Shown here: in pieces, positions 35,800-46,530 of the stretch
How positions within the stretch are numbered: the stretch's first letter is position 1
Layout: each line of letters begins with the position of its first letter
From: Cryptomeria japonica
Taxonomy: Eukaryota; Streptophyta; Pinopsida; Cupressales; Cupressaceae
Direction: 5' to 3'
Assembly: GCF_030272615.1 (NCBI RefSeq)
Contig: NW_026729177.1
Span: 95,277-159,276 of the forward strand
Length of the DNA stretch: 64,000 nucleotides
Translations under genes and position numbers: made by a program
Notes under the pieces: generated by a model
The model's database searches: none
What the model saw: only the letters and a program-made list of their open reading frames with translations
What the model was told of the DNA's origin: nothing

Positions 35800-37150
35800 G
35801 ATAGTGATCAAAACTAAATGGGTCTTCAGGAATAAGTTAAATGAAGATGGACAAGTTGTGAGAAACAAGACGAGACTAGTCTATAGAGGATATGCACAAG
35901 AAGAAGGTGAAGACTATGGTGAAACATTTGCACTGGCTGCCAGTTTCTAAGGAGTGAGAATGTTACTACCATTTGTAGCATATAAAGGTTTCAAATTCTA
36001 TCAAATGGATGTCAAGTTAGTCTTTCTAAATGGGATTTTAGAAGAAGAAGTTTACATTGAACAACTGGATCATTTTTCCTTAACTGATGATAAAGACATG
36101 GTATGTAAATTGCATAAATCTTTGTGTAGTCTAAAGCAGGCATCGAGCACATGGTATGAGAGATTACATGGACATTTGATCAAGATTGGATTCCAACATA
36201 CCAATGAGGACAATAATATTTATCTGAAAACTGATGGAGACAAAAAGTTGATATCTGAAGTGTTTGTAGATGACAAAAATTTTGGTGGTAATGATGATAT
36301 GTGTTTGGGTTTTTTTGATGAGATGAAAAAAGAATTCAAGATGTCTCTAATTGGTGAAATAAAGTTCTCTATTGGATTATAGGTCTAGAAACTGAATGGT
36401 GGTATTTTTATCTTTCAAAGCAAGTATATTAAAGAGGTGTTGAAGAGATTTGGCATGGAAGATTGCAAACTGGTAGGAACACTGATGGTAACAGGCTACA
36501 AGTTGTAAAAAGAAGATGATTCACCTGATGTCAGTGAAAAGGAATATAGATCTATGATTGGAAAAATACACTATGTTGTTCATAGAAGGCCAAAAATTGC
36601 TCATGTTGTTGGATTAGTTGCTAGATTTTAAAAGGAGCCTAAAGAAAGTCACATGGTGGTTGTGAAAAGAATTTTCAAATATCTCAAAGGCATAGTTGAC
36701 TATGGTTTATGGTATCCTTGCAAAGGAAATTTTGATTTGGATGTCTTTACTGATGTTGATTGGGAGGTAACATGGATGATAGGAAAAGAACAACCGGTGG
36801 AGCTTTTCTACTTGGTGGAAGATTAGTGGCATGGACGAACAAGAAACAAACATGTGTTTCTCAATCTACAGCTGAAGCAGAATATGTTGCTGCATCTGTG
36901 AATTGCAGATAGGCCATTTAAATGAGACATGTGCTAGAAGGATTCAAGATAGATATGTCTAAACTAGTGACTATTTATTGTGATAATACAAGTTAAATTA
37001 ATGTTTATAAGAATCTTGTACTTCATGCTAGAACCAAGTACATTGAATTGAAGTAGATCATTTTCTAATGGAAAGAGTTCAAGAAAAATAGGTAAAGATG
37101 AAATATGTGAAGAGAAAAGATCAGTTAGCTGATATCTTTACTAACCCTTA
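35800..37150 (+). pseudogene. Copia reverse transcriptase and RNase H of element D
   Basis: The RT starts with KWVFRNKLNEDGQ and continues with QMDVKLVFLNG, CSLKQASSTWYERL and FVDDKNFGG, where the YVDD box has become FVDD. RNase H blocks follow: EYRSMIGK, KRIFKYLKGIVDYGLWY, FTDVDWE, STAEAEYVAAS and IELK. Stops and a frame change near 36770 break it. It would have copied the element RNA into cDNA inside the particle. Confidence 0.82.
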
Positions 37151-37547
37151 CTGAAGGCTATCTTTGACTTTATTAGAGGTAAACTAGGGGTTAGACCCCT
37201 ACACTGGAAGAACTAGATGCTAGAGAAGGCATCAATCCTATAGATTTTGAGTTTATCTTTCACTAAGGATTGATGAAGGTGTAGGCTACTTCATAGTGGG
37301 AGCAAGTCTGGTTTATTATTCTAATAAAGTTTTTTGAAAAGAGATGATGGAAGAAGCAGTGGACAAGTAACACATTTATACCTTTGGAATTGTTGTCAAA
37401 TGAGGAGAAGAAAAAGAAATCAGATAGTTAGATATGGGAGAAGACAAAAGAAGTATCGGTAGATTGCAAAGCAAGTGGCAAATATTGATGTCACTCTGAT
37501 TATATATCTGATTGATTAGTGTTGTCATCAATGCCAAAGGGGGGGAT

Positions 37548-38424
37548 TGTTGGCATTTGGCATAACTAATACAACTAAGATGATGCAGATGATGAAGGTG
37601 AAGGATGATGTCTGAACTGGTAGAAATCAGAGGACTGAGTTTTTGCTTAGATGACATGATCAGTTATTTGTGTTGTCATTGATGGCAACCAGATAGTGGC
37701 AATTTGTGTCAAATAATGTTTTCTGATGATTTGGTTTGTTATCTAAGAGACTTTGTTTACCAAAAGATAAGATTTACCGAAAGAGAATTGTAGACTATGA
37801 AATAGGACTTTAACCAACAAAACAAAGATATTTTGGTTGGATCGGATGATTGGTAATGTTTGGTGATTTGCGGTTTGGAACATAAGCTTTTATCATGGAA
37901 AGGAGTATTTTATCGGAACCGCATCTCATGATGATTACCGAGAGGCATGTTTGGAATTTCTGATGGATTTTGGCTAAGGTTATAGTAGGGTTTAAGGATT
38001 AATGAAGAAATCATCAAACCGGTAATAATTTATGTTATGACAGTGATCAGCAACAAGTCTACATGGAAGAGGTAACATGACACAACCCGCATGAAATATT
38101 TGAAAAGTGTTTTGGTGCCATTTGTGGAGGGATTTATTGGGAATATGCAAAGCACTTAGTGGAATGTGCTATGAAACATATCGGATTTGTGTGATGAGTT
38201 ATGGTCAACCAATGGTTGATATTGCATTGAAATTTTTTGCAATTATCTGTATATTGATCTTTATGATCTATATTGTAATTCATGATGTATTTTAGGGTTT
38301 AGTGGTTGACCTAGTTGAGATAGCTATTTATGTTGACACAATTGATGTTCAATGTGTTAGTGGTCTTAGAGAATGTATTGAGTCATCCAAGTGGAGTGAT
38401 AAATCTACCTAAGAGTTGTAGTGT
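37548..38424 (+). repeat. Truncated 3' LTR of element D
   Basis: It starts after the tract GCCAAAGGGGGGGATTG and follows the 5' LTR to about 'agagttgtag', beyond which homology stops. About 625 bases of the LTR's 3' end are missing. A short extra segment around 37975-38060 is absent from the 5' copy at the corresponding place. Confidence 0.8.
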
Positions 38425-39310
38425 ACATGTACATGGTGGGATCTACCAAATCTGAACTAGCTACAAACTCACTCAATTTTTTAAAATTTGTTTCCATTGG
38501 TGTAGACATTGATTTGCAATCCATCATTACAAATCTCTTCAAGATATTTATGGTGTATTTCCCTTGACCTATAATAATCTCATTGGGTCTCTGTCGCACC
38601 TCCAATCCTAGAAAGTAATGCATAAGACCTAAATCCTTCATCTCAAACTCAGAAGCTAACACCTTAATGACAATGAGATGTTCTTCTCCAGTAAGAAATA
38701 AGTCATCAACATAAAGAACCAATATTAGAGTCTCACCATCAAATACCTTAAAGTAGATATTTGAATCTTCATCATTCTTGGAGAATCCCAAGCTCATCAA
38801 GTATCAATCAATCCTCTCATACCAATCATGAGGTACCTGTTTAAGGCCATACAATGCCTTTTTCAATCTACATACGTGAGATTCCTTTCCATGAATCAGA
38901 AACCCATCTGATTGTTCAATGTACACTTCTTCTTCAATTACAACATTAAAGAGTGATTTATTTACATCCATTTGGTGTGTCTTCCATCCTTTAGTTAATG
39001 CAATAGAAATAATAGTCTTGATGGATGTATAGTGAGCAACAGGAGAAAAGGTCTCATCATAATCTATTCCCTCTTTTTGAGAGAATAGTCTAGCAATAAA
39101 TCTTGCTTTGTACTTTTCAATGTTCCCATCAGCTATATGCTTGATCTTGAAAAGAAACTTGGAAGATACAACTAATTTCCCTTCTAGTCTAGGTACAACA
39201 TCCCAAACATCATTCTTGAGAATGGACCGATACTCCTCTATTATAGCATCTTTCTACACTTGTTGAGTTGATGCCTCCTCAACACTAGAAGGCCCAAACT
39301 CAATGATGTG
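38425..39310 (-). pseudogene. Copia reverse transcriptase of element E
   Basis: The minus strand gives EEYRSILKNDVWDVVPR, KYKARFIARLFSQKEGIDY, ETFSPVA, EEVYIEQ, KKALYGLK, WYERID and LYVDDLFLTG, with an intact YVDD catalytic box at about 38700-38720. MKDLGLMHYFLGLEV and DCKSMSTPME follow, and homology ends after VDPTMY at the junction with element D. In-frame stops lie near 38805 and upstream. Confidence 0.85.
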
Positions 39311-39490
39311 ACTCATTAATGCCACATAGCCTAGAATTTTTTTTGGTCTTTTTCTTTCTCTGAATGTGCCTCATTAATGTTGTTGTAATTATTTCTCACT
39401 ATGTTGATGACAACTTGTAATACAACTATGTATTTATAGAATAGGAGCCCACATGTTGGGAAATTGACTCTAGAAGGGGCGTTCACTAGG
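39311..39490. other. Junction between elements E and F, nothing recognised
   Basis: A short AT-rich stretch lies between two divergently oriented copia pol fragments. A minus-strand ORF here shows no copia motif and is probably spurious. Confidence 0.3.
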
Positions 39491-39779
39491 AAGAAACTAG
39501 ATCTAAGGCCTATCATGTCACATTTATGTCCTCGAGAAAATAGTTGTTCATAGGGACATGAAGTTGAGGAGGGAAGGGCTCTTCAAAAGTATGATAGTTT
39601 GATAGAGGTTTAGGAGGAAGAGCATGAACCCAAGGTTGAGGTTGCACAAATTCCTCAAACTTTAGTCACAAAGTTGGAGAGTAGAGTAGGCAGGCTGAGC
39701 AAGTTTATCAAGAGGAAGAATAGAGGATTCCTCAACCTTAGATTCCTATCACAAGGAGGAGGAGAAATAGGGTGGCTGA

Positions 39780-40853
39780 GAAAACACTGAGAGAGGCCTA
39801 GGAGTATGTTAGTGATCCTCAAGATCTAGTCAAACAAAGAAAGGCTCCTAAATTTTATTCTGATCATATGACACTTGTGAGTGAGCTAATTGAGGTGGAG
39901 CCTTATAGCTTTCAAGAGGCATCCAAGAATCAAGTATGTAGGGATTCCACGGTGGAAGATTCTTCTTCCATCATTAAGAATATCATGTGGGAGGTAGTGC
40001 CAACTTGAAAATAAGTTAGTGGTGGGGTCAAGATGGTTATATAAGATCAAGCATGTTGCAGATGGCAGTGTGGGAAAGTTCAAAGCCTGATTTGTGGCTA
40101 AGGGGTTTTCTCATAAGGAAGGGATCTACTAGAATGAGACCTTTTCTCTGTTAGCTATGTACTCATCCATAAGGGCTATCATTTCAATAGTAGCACAGAT
40201 CGGTTAGAGGATTCACTAAATGGATGTGAAGACGGCCTTCCCCAAGGAGAGATTTAGGAAGAGATTTACGTAGAATAACCATAAGGCTTTGAGATGCATG
40301 GGAGGGATTCCCATGTGTGTAGGTTGAAGAAAGCACTCTATGGGCTCAAGAAAGCTCGCAAACCATGGTATGCACATATTAATGGTTACTTGCAAAGTGT
40401 GGGCTTCACCAAGAGTGATGTTGATCCAAACCTGTACTATATTTAGGTGAAGGGTGATATTTTCATATTGGTGTTATATATTGATGGCTTGTTTCTTACA
40501 AGGTCAAATGAGCTCATAGCACACAACAAGAAGGATCTTGCATGAAAGTTTGAGATGTAGGGATTGGGATTGATGTGCTATTTTTTGGGGTTGGAGTTGT
40601 GGCTAAAAGAAGGAGAGATCTTCCTTAGATAAGGGAAGTACATAATTGATATCTTGGAGCCATTTAGGATGGATGAATGCAATCCCATGTCCATGCCACT
40701 TGTGGTCAACTGGAAGAAGATTGATGCTTCTAGATCAGAGGTAGTGGACCCAACTTTATATAGATAGTTGATAAGCTCTCTTATGTATTTGGTCAACACA
40801 AGGCCAAACATTTTTTTTGTAGTGAATTCACTTAGTCAGTTTATAGTGGAACC
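39780..40853 (+). pseudogene. Copia reverse transcriptase of element F
   Basis: Visible blocks are KFYSDHMTLVSEL, FQEASKNQV, SSIIKN.MWEVVP, FKA.FVAKGFSHKEGIY, DVKTAFP, CRLKKALYGLKKA, FTKSDVDPNLYY, ILVLYIDGLFLT, YFLGLEL, MYLVNTRPN and SLSQFIVEP. The YVDD box is YIDG, so the catalytic second Asp is lost. Stops are TAG or TGA, and there are local frame changes near 39995 and 40250. Confidence 0.82.
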
Positions 40854-42051
40854 TGTAAAGCAGAAAATTGGGAACCTTTAGCCAATTCGCAACTTGGGAG
40901 AAGAGGGAATGACCAAGGTCCATTTTTCACTTGGGAAGGACTTTACATTGAAAAGAGGGGTTAAATTCACTAGATCCAATCCTAAATGATGCAAGGATTG
41001 AATACTAAGTGAATTGGGTGTGATTTGAATGCAAATGACCCTCTTTTGTAAGTTGACAAGTCGAATTAAGACTAAGTGTTGTAAATGAAGAAAAAGTATG
41101 CAAAAACAATGAGCTATAGATTCAAGATTCAACTGTGCACCTGGATCTGAGAAGTTTGAGATGATTCAAAGATGCCCTGTGAAATTCGGCAAAAGTTACA
41201 ATGACCGTGTGCAAGTACATGGGCATCCTCCTATCGACCCTCTAAACATTTTGGGTGTCAAGAAGGGTTTTTTTGTCTCTATGAACAAAGATTAACTCCA
41301 AAAGTACAACTTCGTATCTATTTTCTACACACAGAAACAAAGGAAAATGTGTTTGGAATAGGGGCTTGTCTTCAAATCAAACCTCAATTTTGGAATTAAC
41401 CAAGTGGTTGAAATAATGTAAATGAAAGGACTAAAATTAGAAATACTCCTCTTTGAGGGGATGTTGAATTCTTATACCTCCTTGTGAAGTTTTGCTTGCC
41501 TCCACATGGAATTAGGGTCATGAAGTAGAATGTTGATGTCCTCTTCAATGCTTGAAAACTTGTTTTTATTTCTTCTCCAAGGCTTGAAGGAAGACTAAAA
41601 ATTCTCAATTGCTCTTGAATGCTTGAATGCTTGATCTCTTGAATTCTCAGATTCTTAATTGAATGTCATGTATGTTCAAATGAGAGGGGAAATCCCTCTT
41701 ATATACTTGCTAGTAGGTGTAATTGATTAATTTTCTAACTTGAGAAAACATAGGAGGGGTTTCTTGCTTTGAATTTGAGATGTGCCAAAGGGAAGGGCCT
41801 CAAGATAGGTCCCCAATAAGGGATCCTAGGGTGCCACACCTTGTTTCTAAGGGATCTTAGGGCACCATTCCTTGGTCCTACCCTAATTTGGGGCAGATCA
41901 AGGTGTAGACAAGGTGATAGGGTGATTTGTAGTGTGGTTTTACTATGCACAAGCATATCCAGGTCTCTAATTAGGCCAAGGGGTGCAAACACTAAGGCGA
42001 AGACCCAAATGCAGTTGAAAATTACAATGGGTGCAATTTTAGGACATTACA
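40854..42051 (-). mobile_element. Solo LTR inserted between RT and RNase H of element F
   Basis: The 1198-base insert begins TGTAAAG and ends ATTACA on the plus strand; in its own sense (minus) it reads TGTAATGTCC...CTTTACA. The copia sequence stops at VEP on the left and resumes with DSKYVHW on the right. On the minus strand a TATA region (AGTATATAAGAGGG, about 41695-41710) suggests an LTR promoter. No internal region is present. The 5-base flanks (GAACC and GATTC) do not match well, so the target duplication is degenerate or lost. Confidence 0.6.
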
Positions 42052-42650
42052 GATTCTAAATATGTGCATTGGATAGTTGTGAAGGACATTTTGAGGTATC
42101 TCCAAGGAAAAATTGATTTTGGGTTGAAGTACATTCAACAAGATGGAGTGAAGCTCGAGGGGTTCATAGATGTGGATTGGGAAGGTAGTACAACTGAAAG
42201 GAAGAGAACTTTAGAGTGTTGTTTCAACTTGGATCAGTAGCAATCTCTTGGTAAAATAGGAAACAAAATTCAATTGCACTAAGTTCTATGGAGGTTGAGC
42301 ATATGGTAGCTAGTATGGCTACATGTGAGGCTATTTGGCTTCAAAAACTTCTAGCTGAGTTCTTTGATCAGGAGCTAGATCCTACAGTCATTTACTATGA
42401 TAATTAGAGTTGTATAAAAATCTTTGAGAATCCAATGTTTCATGACAAGTCAAAGCATATTGAGATCAAGTACCACTTCATCAGAGATTGTGTGGAGAAG
42501 GGGACAATGAAGTTACATTACATTCCTACAGATAAACAGATAACAAGCAACTTAACTAAGGCCTTGATGAAGAGTAACTTTGTATTATTTAGGGTGTTGT
42601 GTGAAACACCTTCCTCAATAAGAGGGAGTGTGAAATTTCATGTAGCTTGA
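42052..42650 (+). pseudogene. Copia RNase H of element F
   Basis: DSKYVHWIVVKDILRYLQGKIDFGLKY, GFIDVDWEGS, then in another frame the S..EAE..VAS region, and finally HDKSKHIEIKYHFIRDCVE with DKQITSNLTKAL to the stop. The frame shifts near 42240-42430. It was the 3' end of the polyprotein. Confidence 0.8.
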
Positions 42651-43110
42651 AAAGTGTGCAATGTGGAAGTTTCTCAACTCGAGTTGAATGTTCAGCAATA
42701 GAATTTTTTCTATTCTATAAATTATAGAATGTTTCTTAGAGTTGAGAGGTTAACACCAAGAGGGGTTTTATGTGAGTTGGTCTTAGTTTTGCGAGACAAT
42801 TTTTCTTTCTCTTGTATCATGTAAGGAAAGTTCTAGTTTGCATCATGTAAGGAATGCTTCTCTTTAGTCATGTCATGTGAGAAAAGTTTCTCCTCTCTTA
42901 CATGTTGATGTTTCATCAAGTGGGCTATATATTCAAGATTGTTGTAGAAACTAGGATTGTATTCTTGAAGGAAATTTTTCTCTTGAGGTTGAATAAAAGA
43001 TTCAATATTTGTAGGTTTTCCCCACATTGGGGATTCCTAAGTAAATTTATGTTGTTCTATTATTTTGTTTGTGTTTGGTTTCATATAAATTTGCTTCCAA
43101 TGTTCATTCT
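42629..43110 (+). repeat. 3' LTR of element F (end approximate)
   Basis: TGTGAAATTTCATGTAGC follows the purine tract AATAAGAGGGAG. The phrase 'aggttttccccacattgggg' near 43012 is typical of the U5 region of copia LTRs. The end was not fixed because there is no second LTR to compare. Confidence 0.5.
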
Positions 43111-44004
43111 GTTAATTAACCCGAAGTATTTGTTGTTAAAAATTAGATACGTAAATATTATTCTTGTTTCTTTTCTATGATAGTTATTGAGTAGTTAATC
43201 TATAACTAGGTTATAGAAATTAACAAATATTTTGTTAGAGGCCATAGAAAAGTTTGGTTGATAACTTTCTAATATTTTACTTTTTTCTATCAAATTTTTG
43301 AGATTGATGTTATTAAAATGATTGAAATTTAAGTATGTCAATTTTTTCTTTAATGTTTTTATATTGATGTTTTGAAATGATTAAAAAAATTTAATAGAAA
43401 AATGTATTTATTGATTAAATAAAAGATACACAAAAGAGATGCCCTTGCACCAAAAAAAGGTGCAATGGTTACGCTAGTAAGTGATGTGTTCAAGGTATAA
43501 ATTGAACAATTTGAGGGATAATGGTGATAATAATTAGAAATGATTTCTTCAAAATAAATTTTTTGGATAGTAAGTTGAATGAGGTAGAAATATATAATTG
43601 ACATTATGCAATGGAAATTTACTAGAGTAAATATTGTTAATCCTGATTTTTGATGTTGTCTTGCTGGACTAGATTTCTATAGAATGAATGGTGTTTTAGA
43701 ATAAAGATTTTCTTTGTTCAAGAAAACTTGGAGTTCAACTATTAGAGGATTAAATAACTACAAGTATTTGACAAATTCTCAAAACTTGTAGGTAAAAGGT
43801 CTAAAACAATACAATTATAATTTTGATATTGGAGAATATAAGATTTAATGATTTAGCTTAATCTATTTTAATATTTCATATTATCCCACATTAATATTTA
43901 TCATATCAAACGATCCTTAATCTTAAGCATAACATAATTGAACTCTTACCTATAATTGAAAACATAACTGTTCAAATCATATAAAATAATAAAGAACATG
44001 GTAT
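43111..44004. other. AT-rich DNA, nothing recognised
   Basis: No supported gene or repeat was found. It is the left flank of the LINE insertion. Confidence 0.35.
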
Positions 44005-44015
44005 GATTTGTGTCT

Positions 44016-44983
44016 TCTTCTTTTTTTTTGATTGGTAAAAGGCCGAAGCCTGAGAAATTTTATTAATTAAAGAAAGTAATTACAAACTCCATTTGGTGTG
44101 GGCACTGGTAGGAAAGAATGGAGGAAGAAAACCTCTCGTCTCACCCAGATCCTTTAGAGGATCAAAATCTAATGATACACATAACAAGAATAAGAACAAT
44201 ATACAATAGTCATTGGGGAAATCCCATCAACGCTGAGCTATATGATAAAGAGATGTCAATCGAGAAATTTGAAGTTCTGAAAAAACTGCTCATTCCTAAC
44301 AATGATGTCTGCTTCACCCTTTATTGCCTCAGTCTAGTCTCTCAGAAGAAGGTTACAAAATGTTTCCTTGATCTGCAAAACATCTTATGGCTAGGATCAG
44401 TGTCAAAAAAACACTACAAAGCTTTACATGAGCAAACAATGAAAAGAGACTCACTGAATGGATAATAAAACTCTAGAACCTTCAAGGGGAAGGCACTACT
44501 AGGCAAATCATGACCAAACCTGCATAAAACCTTCATACTTGTCCTACATCAATCACTCCAAGAGATGTTAGCCCAAAAAATAACACACAACTAATGGTGC
44601 CAAGCCTTCATTATTAATCTACAACATCCTCGGATAAGAAATGTTAAGAGTCTGAAACCAAAATCATAGTATAGCCAACAAAGAGACATCAGTATGGCTT
44701 CCACCTTTAAAACATAGACAATCATCCTGCACAAGAGAGGATAAAGGAAGAAATAACCCTGAACCTGATTACAGATAGAAGCTCACATAATCAGCATAGA
44801 AACCTATAGATGAAGTCAGAGGTAGCCTCCTAACTGAATCATCCATTATCATCCATAAGAAAGAAAAGGCCTAACACTACTTAAACGAAACCAAGCAGAT
44901 AACTCTATATATCTAGATAAATATATATACTTACTTTTATATACCCATATATATGTATATGTATACATATGTATATAAATATA

Positions 44984-45018
<35 letters not shown>

Positions 45019-45321
45019 ATACAGATAGAAAATAAGATAGCATCGATTAAAACCTTGGAATGACAAGGTTAATAAATACTACCAGAAAGTAAAGACGATA
45101 AGCATTATAAACTTAATCAATAAACACTTTCTAAAATCCAAGTTCGAGCTCTGAAGGGATGAACTGGCTTAAGGGATAGAAACAATACTAAAGTTAGAGT
45201 AAAAATCCAACTAAGCAACTATATGTGTAAAGAAAGATACGAATGGTTTTAGTCTAAAAACAAACTATAAACACTTGAAAGTCATAAAGAGGTGGGAAGA
45301 ATGAAACCATAACGAACCCAT
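44016..45321 (-). other. 3' untranslated region of the LINE
   Basis: Sequence between the extra ORF and the poly(A) tail, with a (TA)n microsatellite at about 44988-45016. The plus-strand ORF at 44118-44465 is antisense to the element and has no recognised motif, so I do not call it a gene. Confidence 0.55.
44988..45016. repeat. (TA)n microsatellite
   Basis: About 14 uninterrupted TA dinucleotides, with shorter AT-rich alternating stretches just before. Confidence 0.9.
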
Positions 45322-46014
45322 CTAACCAGCTCGACATCTCCTTACCTGCTCCTCTAGTGCCTTTTCTTCAGAGCAGGCTGGCAAATTAGCAGGGGAGGAA
45401 ACAAGGGATGGGGTGATTTCTATTTCATCCAGAACAACTTCAATATTCTCTACTTCTAGATAGTTGGCCAACCACCTGTTGCATGTTGGTCTCCTAACTT
45501 GCAAAAGCCACATGAGGAAGAAGAGATTCCTTCACCTAATTGGGTTGTACGCTTCAAAGGCTATCAGATCCTCATTTGACAGAATTGGGTATCTAGGCAC
45601 TTGATTGTTCACCCGGATGAGAATATCATAGTCATGAGGCTTCAGAGAAGTGACCTCCTCGTCAATATTAACCATCACTCAATCTAATTATCCAAGCAGT
45701 TCCTTCTTGAAGACCTTTTTACAAAGTTTCATTACCCCATTCCTGTCACTCTCAAAATACATGGCCTCTACCAAGAACATTGTGGCAATGTCTGAATTGG
45801 CTCTGGTGCGGTCTTCATTCATAATATAATCATCCCTGAGGATTTTCAAGACCGCCCTAATGACCAAGGGGTTTAGAAAGACTAGGATACCTTTCAATCT
45901 CTCCTCCTTAATTTCTCCTACAAAAGCCAGTTGCCGCTTGAGCCCTATTAATCTTAGCAGAGTATCCATAGGAGCTGTAAGAATATTATATAGCCTAGAG
46001 CCCGAACAATTCAT
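45322..46014 (-). pseudogene. Extra ORF of unknown function 3' of the LINE RNase H
   Basis: One frame of 231 codons starts at ATG 46014 (MNCSGSRLYNILT) and contains three in-frame stops (about 45685, 45676 and 45515). Segments such as ILVFLNPLVIRAVLKILRDDY, ATMFLVEAMYFESD, VNNQVPRYPILSNEDLIAFEAYNP and an acidic C-terminus look protein-like rather than random. I do not recognise it. Plant L1 elements normally end shortly after RNase H, so this may be a captured gene fragment or a lineage-specific third ORF. It is inside the 11-base target duplication, so it came with the LINE or was inserted into it later. Confidence 0.5.
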
Positions 46015-46429
46015 AACTTAAATAGAGCTATAATTACAAGGCTCTAGGAAATACAACTCATCTTTCCTAAGGGACGATAAACACTAAAGGATGTTAGAGA
46101 TCGAAGGGCCCAAGTGCAATTGAAACAATTGTTGGGATCAAGGTAATAAATACCACCGCCTCTATATGAGTGGGCTACTTAGAAATTGTTGGCATTTGCG
46201 GTAAGGGAAGTCACATCAACACCACAAGTATGCCACCGAGTTGGCATTAATCAAGGGGCATTGCTGACAAAAGATGTCCCGAAAAGATATTGGTTGCCTC
46301 TATATTATGGCTAAAAGCTAGAGATAAATATGGTCTAAATCATCACTTTAAATACATATAGACTATAAAATCAATTAATAGATAATTCTAACTCTTAAAG
46401 TTCCATAATCTCTTATTCCTATTGGTACA

Positions 46430-46530
46430 CAATATATCTATATGAATATTAATACATATACATCTATGTATCTATATATATATATGTTTATTAATATATG
46501 CATGTCTATATACATATGCATATGTATACC
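46430..46530. repeat. TA-rich low-complexity stretch
   Basis: Alternating TA/TATG words, similar in style to the (TA)n tract at 44988-45016. Simple sequence inside the LINE 3' region. Confidence 0.5.

Larger units (their letters stand above)
31915..38424 (+). mobile_element. Ty1/copia retrotransposon D, nested in E
   Basis: It has a 5' LTR, primer-binding site, gag, protease, integrase, RT, RNase H, polypurine tract and 3' LTR start, all in the plus orientation. The 3' LTR is cut off after about 877 bases and the next base already belongs to element E, so no target duplication survives. The coding region is full of stops but can be followed throughout. It interrupts E between RT and RNase H. 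Confidence 0.88.
21760..39310 (-). mobile_element. Ty1/copia element E, split by nested elements C and D
   Basis: Minus-strand copia remnants lie in three blocks that form one order: RT (about 39310-38425), RNase H (31914-31332), then 3' untranslated DNA, polypurine tract and 3' LTR (24326-21760). Element D sits between RT and RNase H, and element C 14 bases downstream of the pol stop codon. Gag, protease, integrase and 5' LTR are absent; the remnant stops near 39310. About 110 bases of the RT/RNase H junction are missing at the D insertion, judged from the homologous stretch in element F. Confidence 0.85.
39490..43110 (+). mobile_element. Ty1/copia element F, 5'-truncated
   Basis: The plus-strand copia polyprotein starts near the end of integrase and continues through RT and RNase H to a purine tract and a 3' LTR starting at 42629. 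It is interrupted between RT and RNase H by a minus-strand solo LTR (40854-42051). It is closely related to element E, which lies head-to-head with it. The 3' LTR end was not determined with certainty. Confidence 0.75.

Noticed and set aside
44118-44465. 115-codon plus-strand ORF
   Set aside because: It is antisense to the LINE 3' region, lies inside its target duplication and has no recognised motif.
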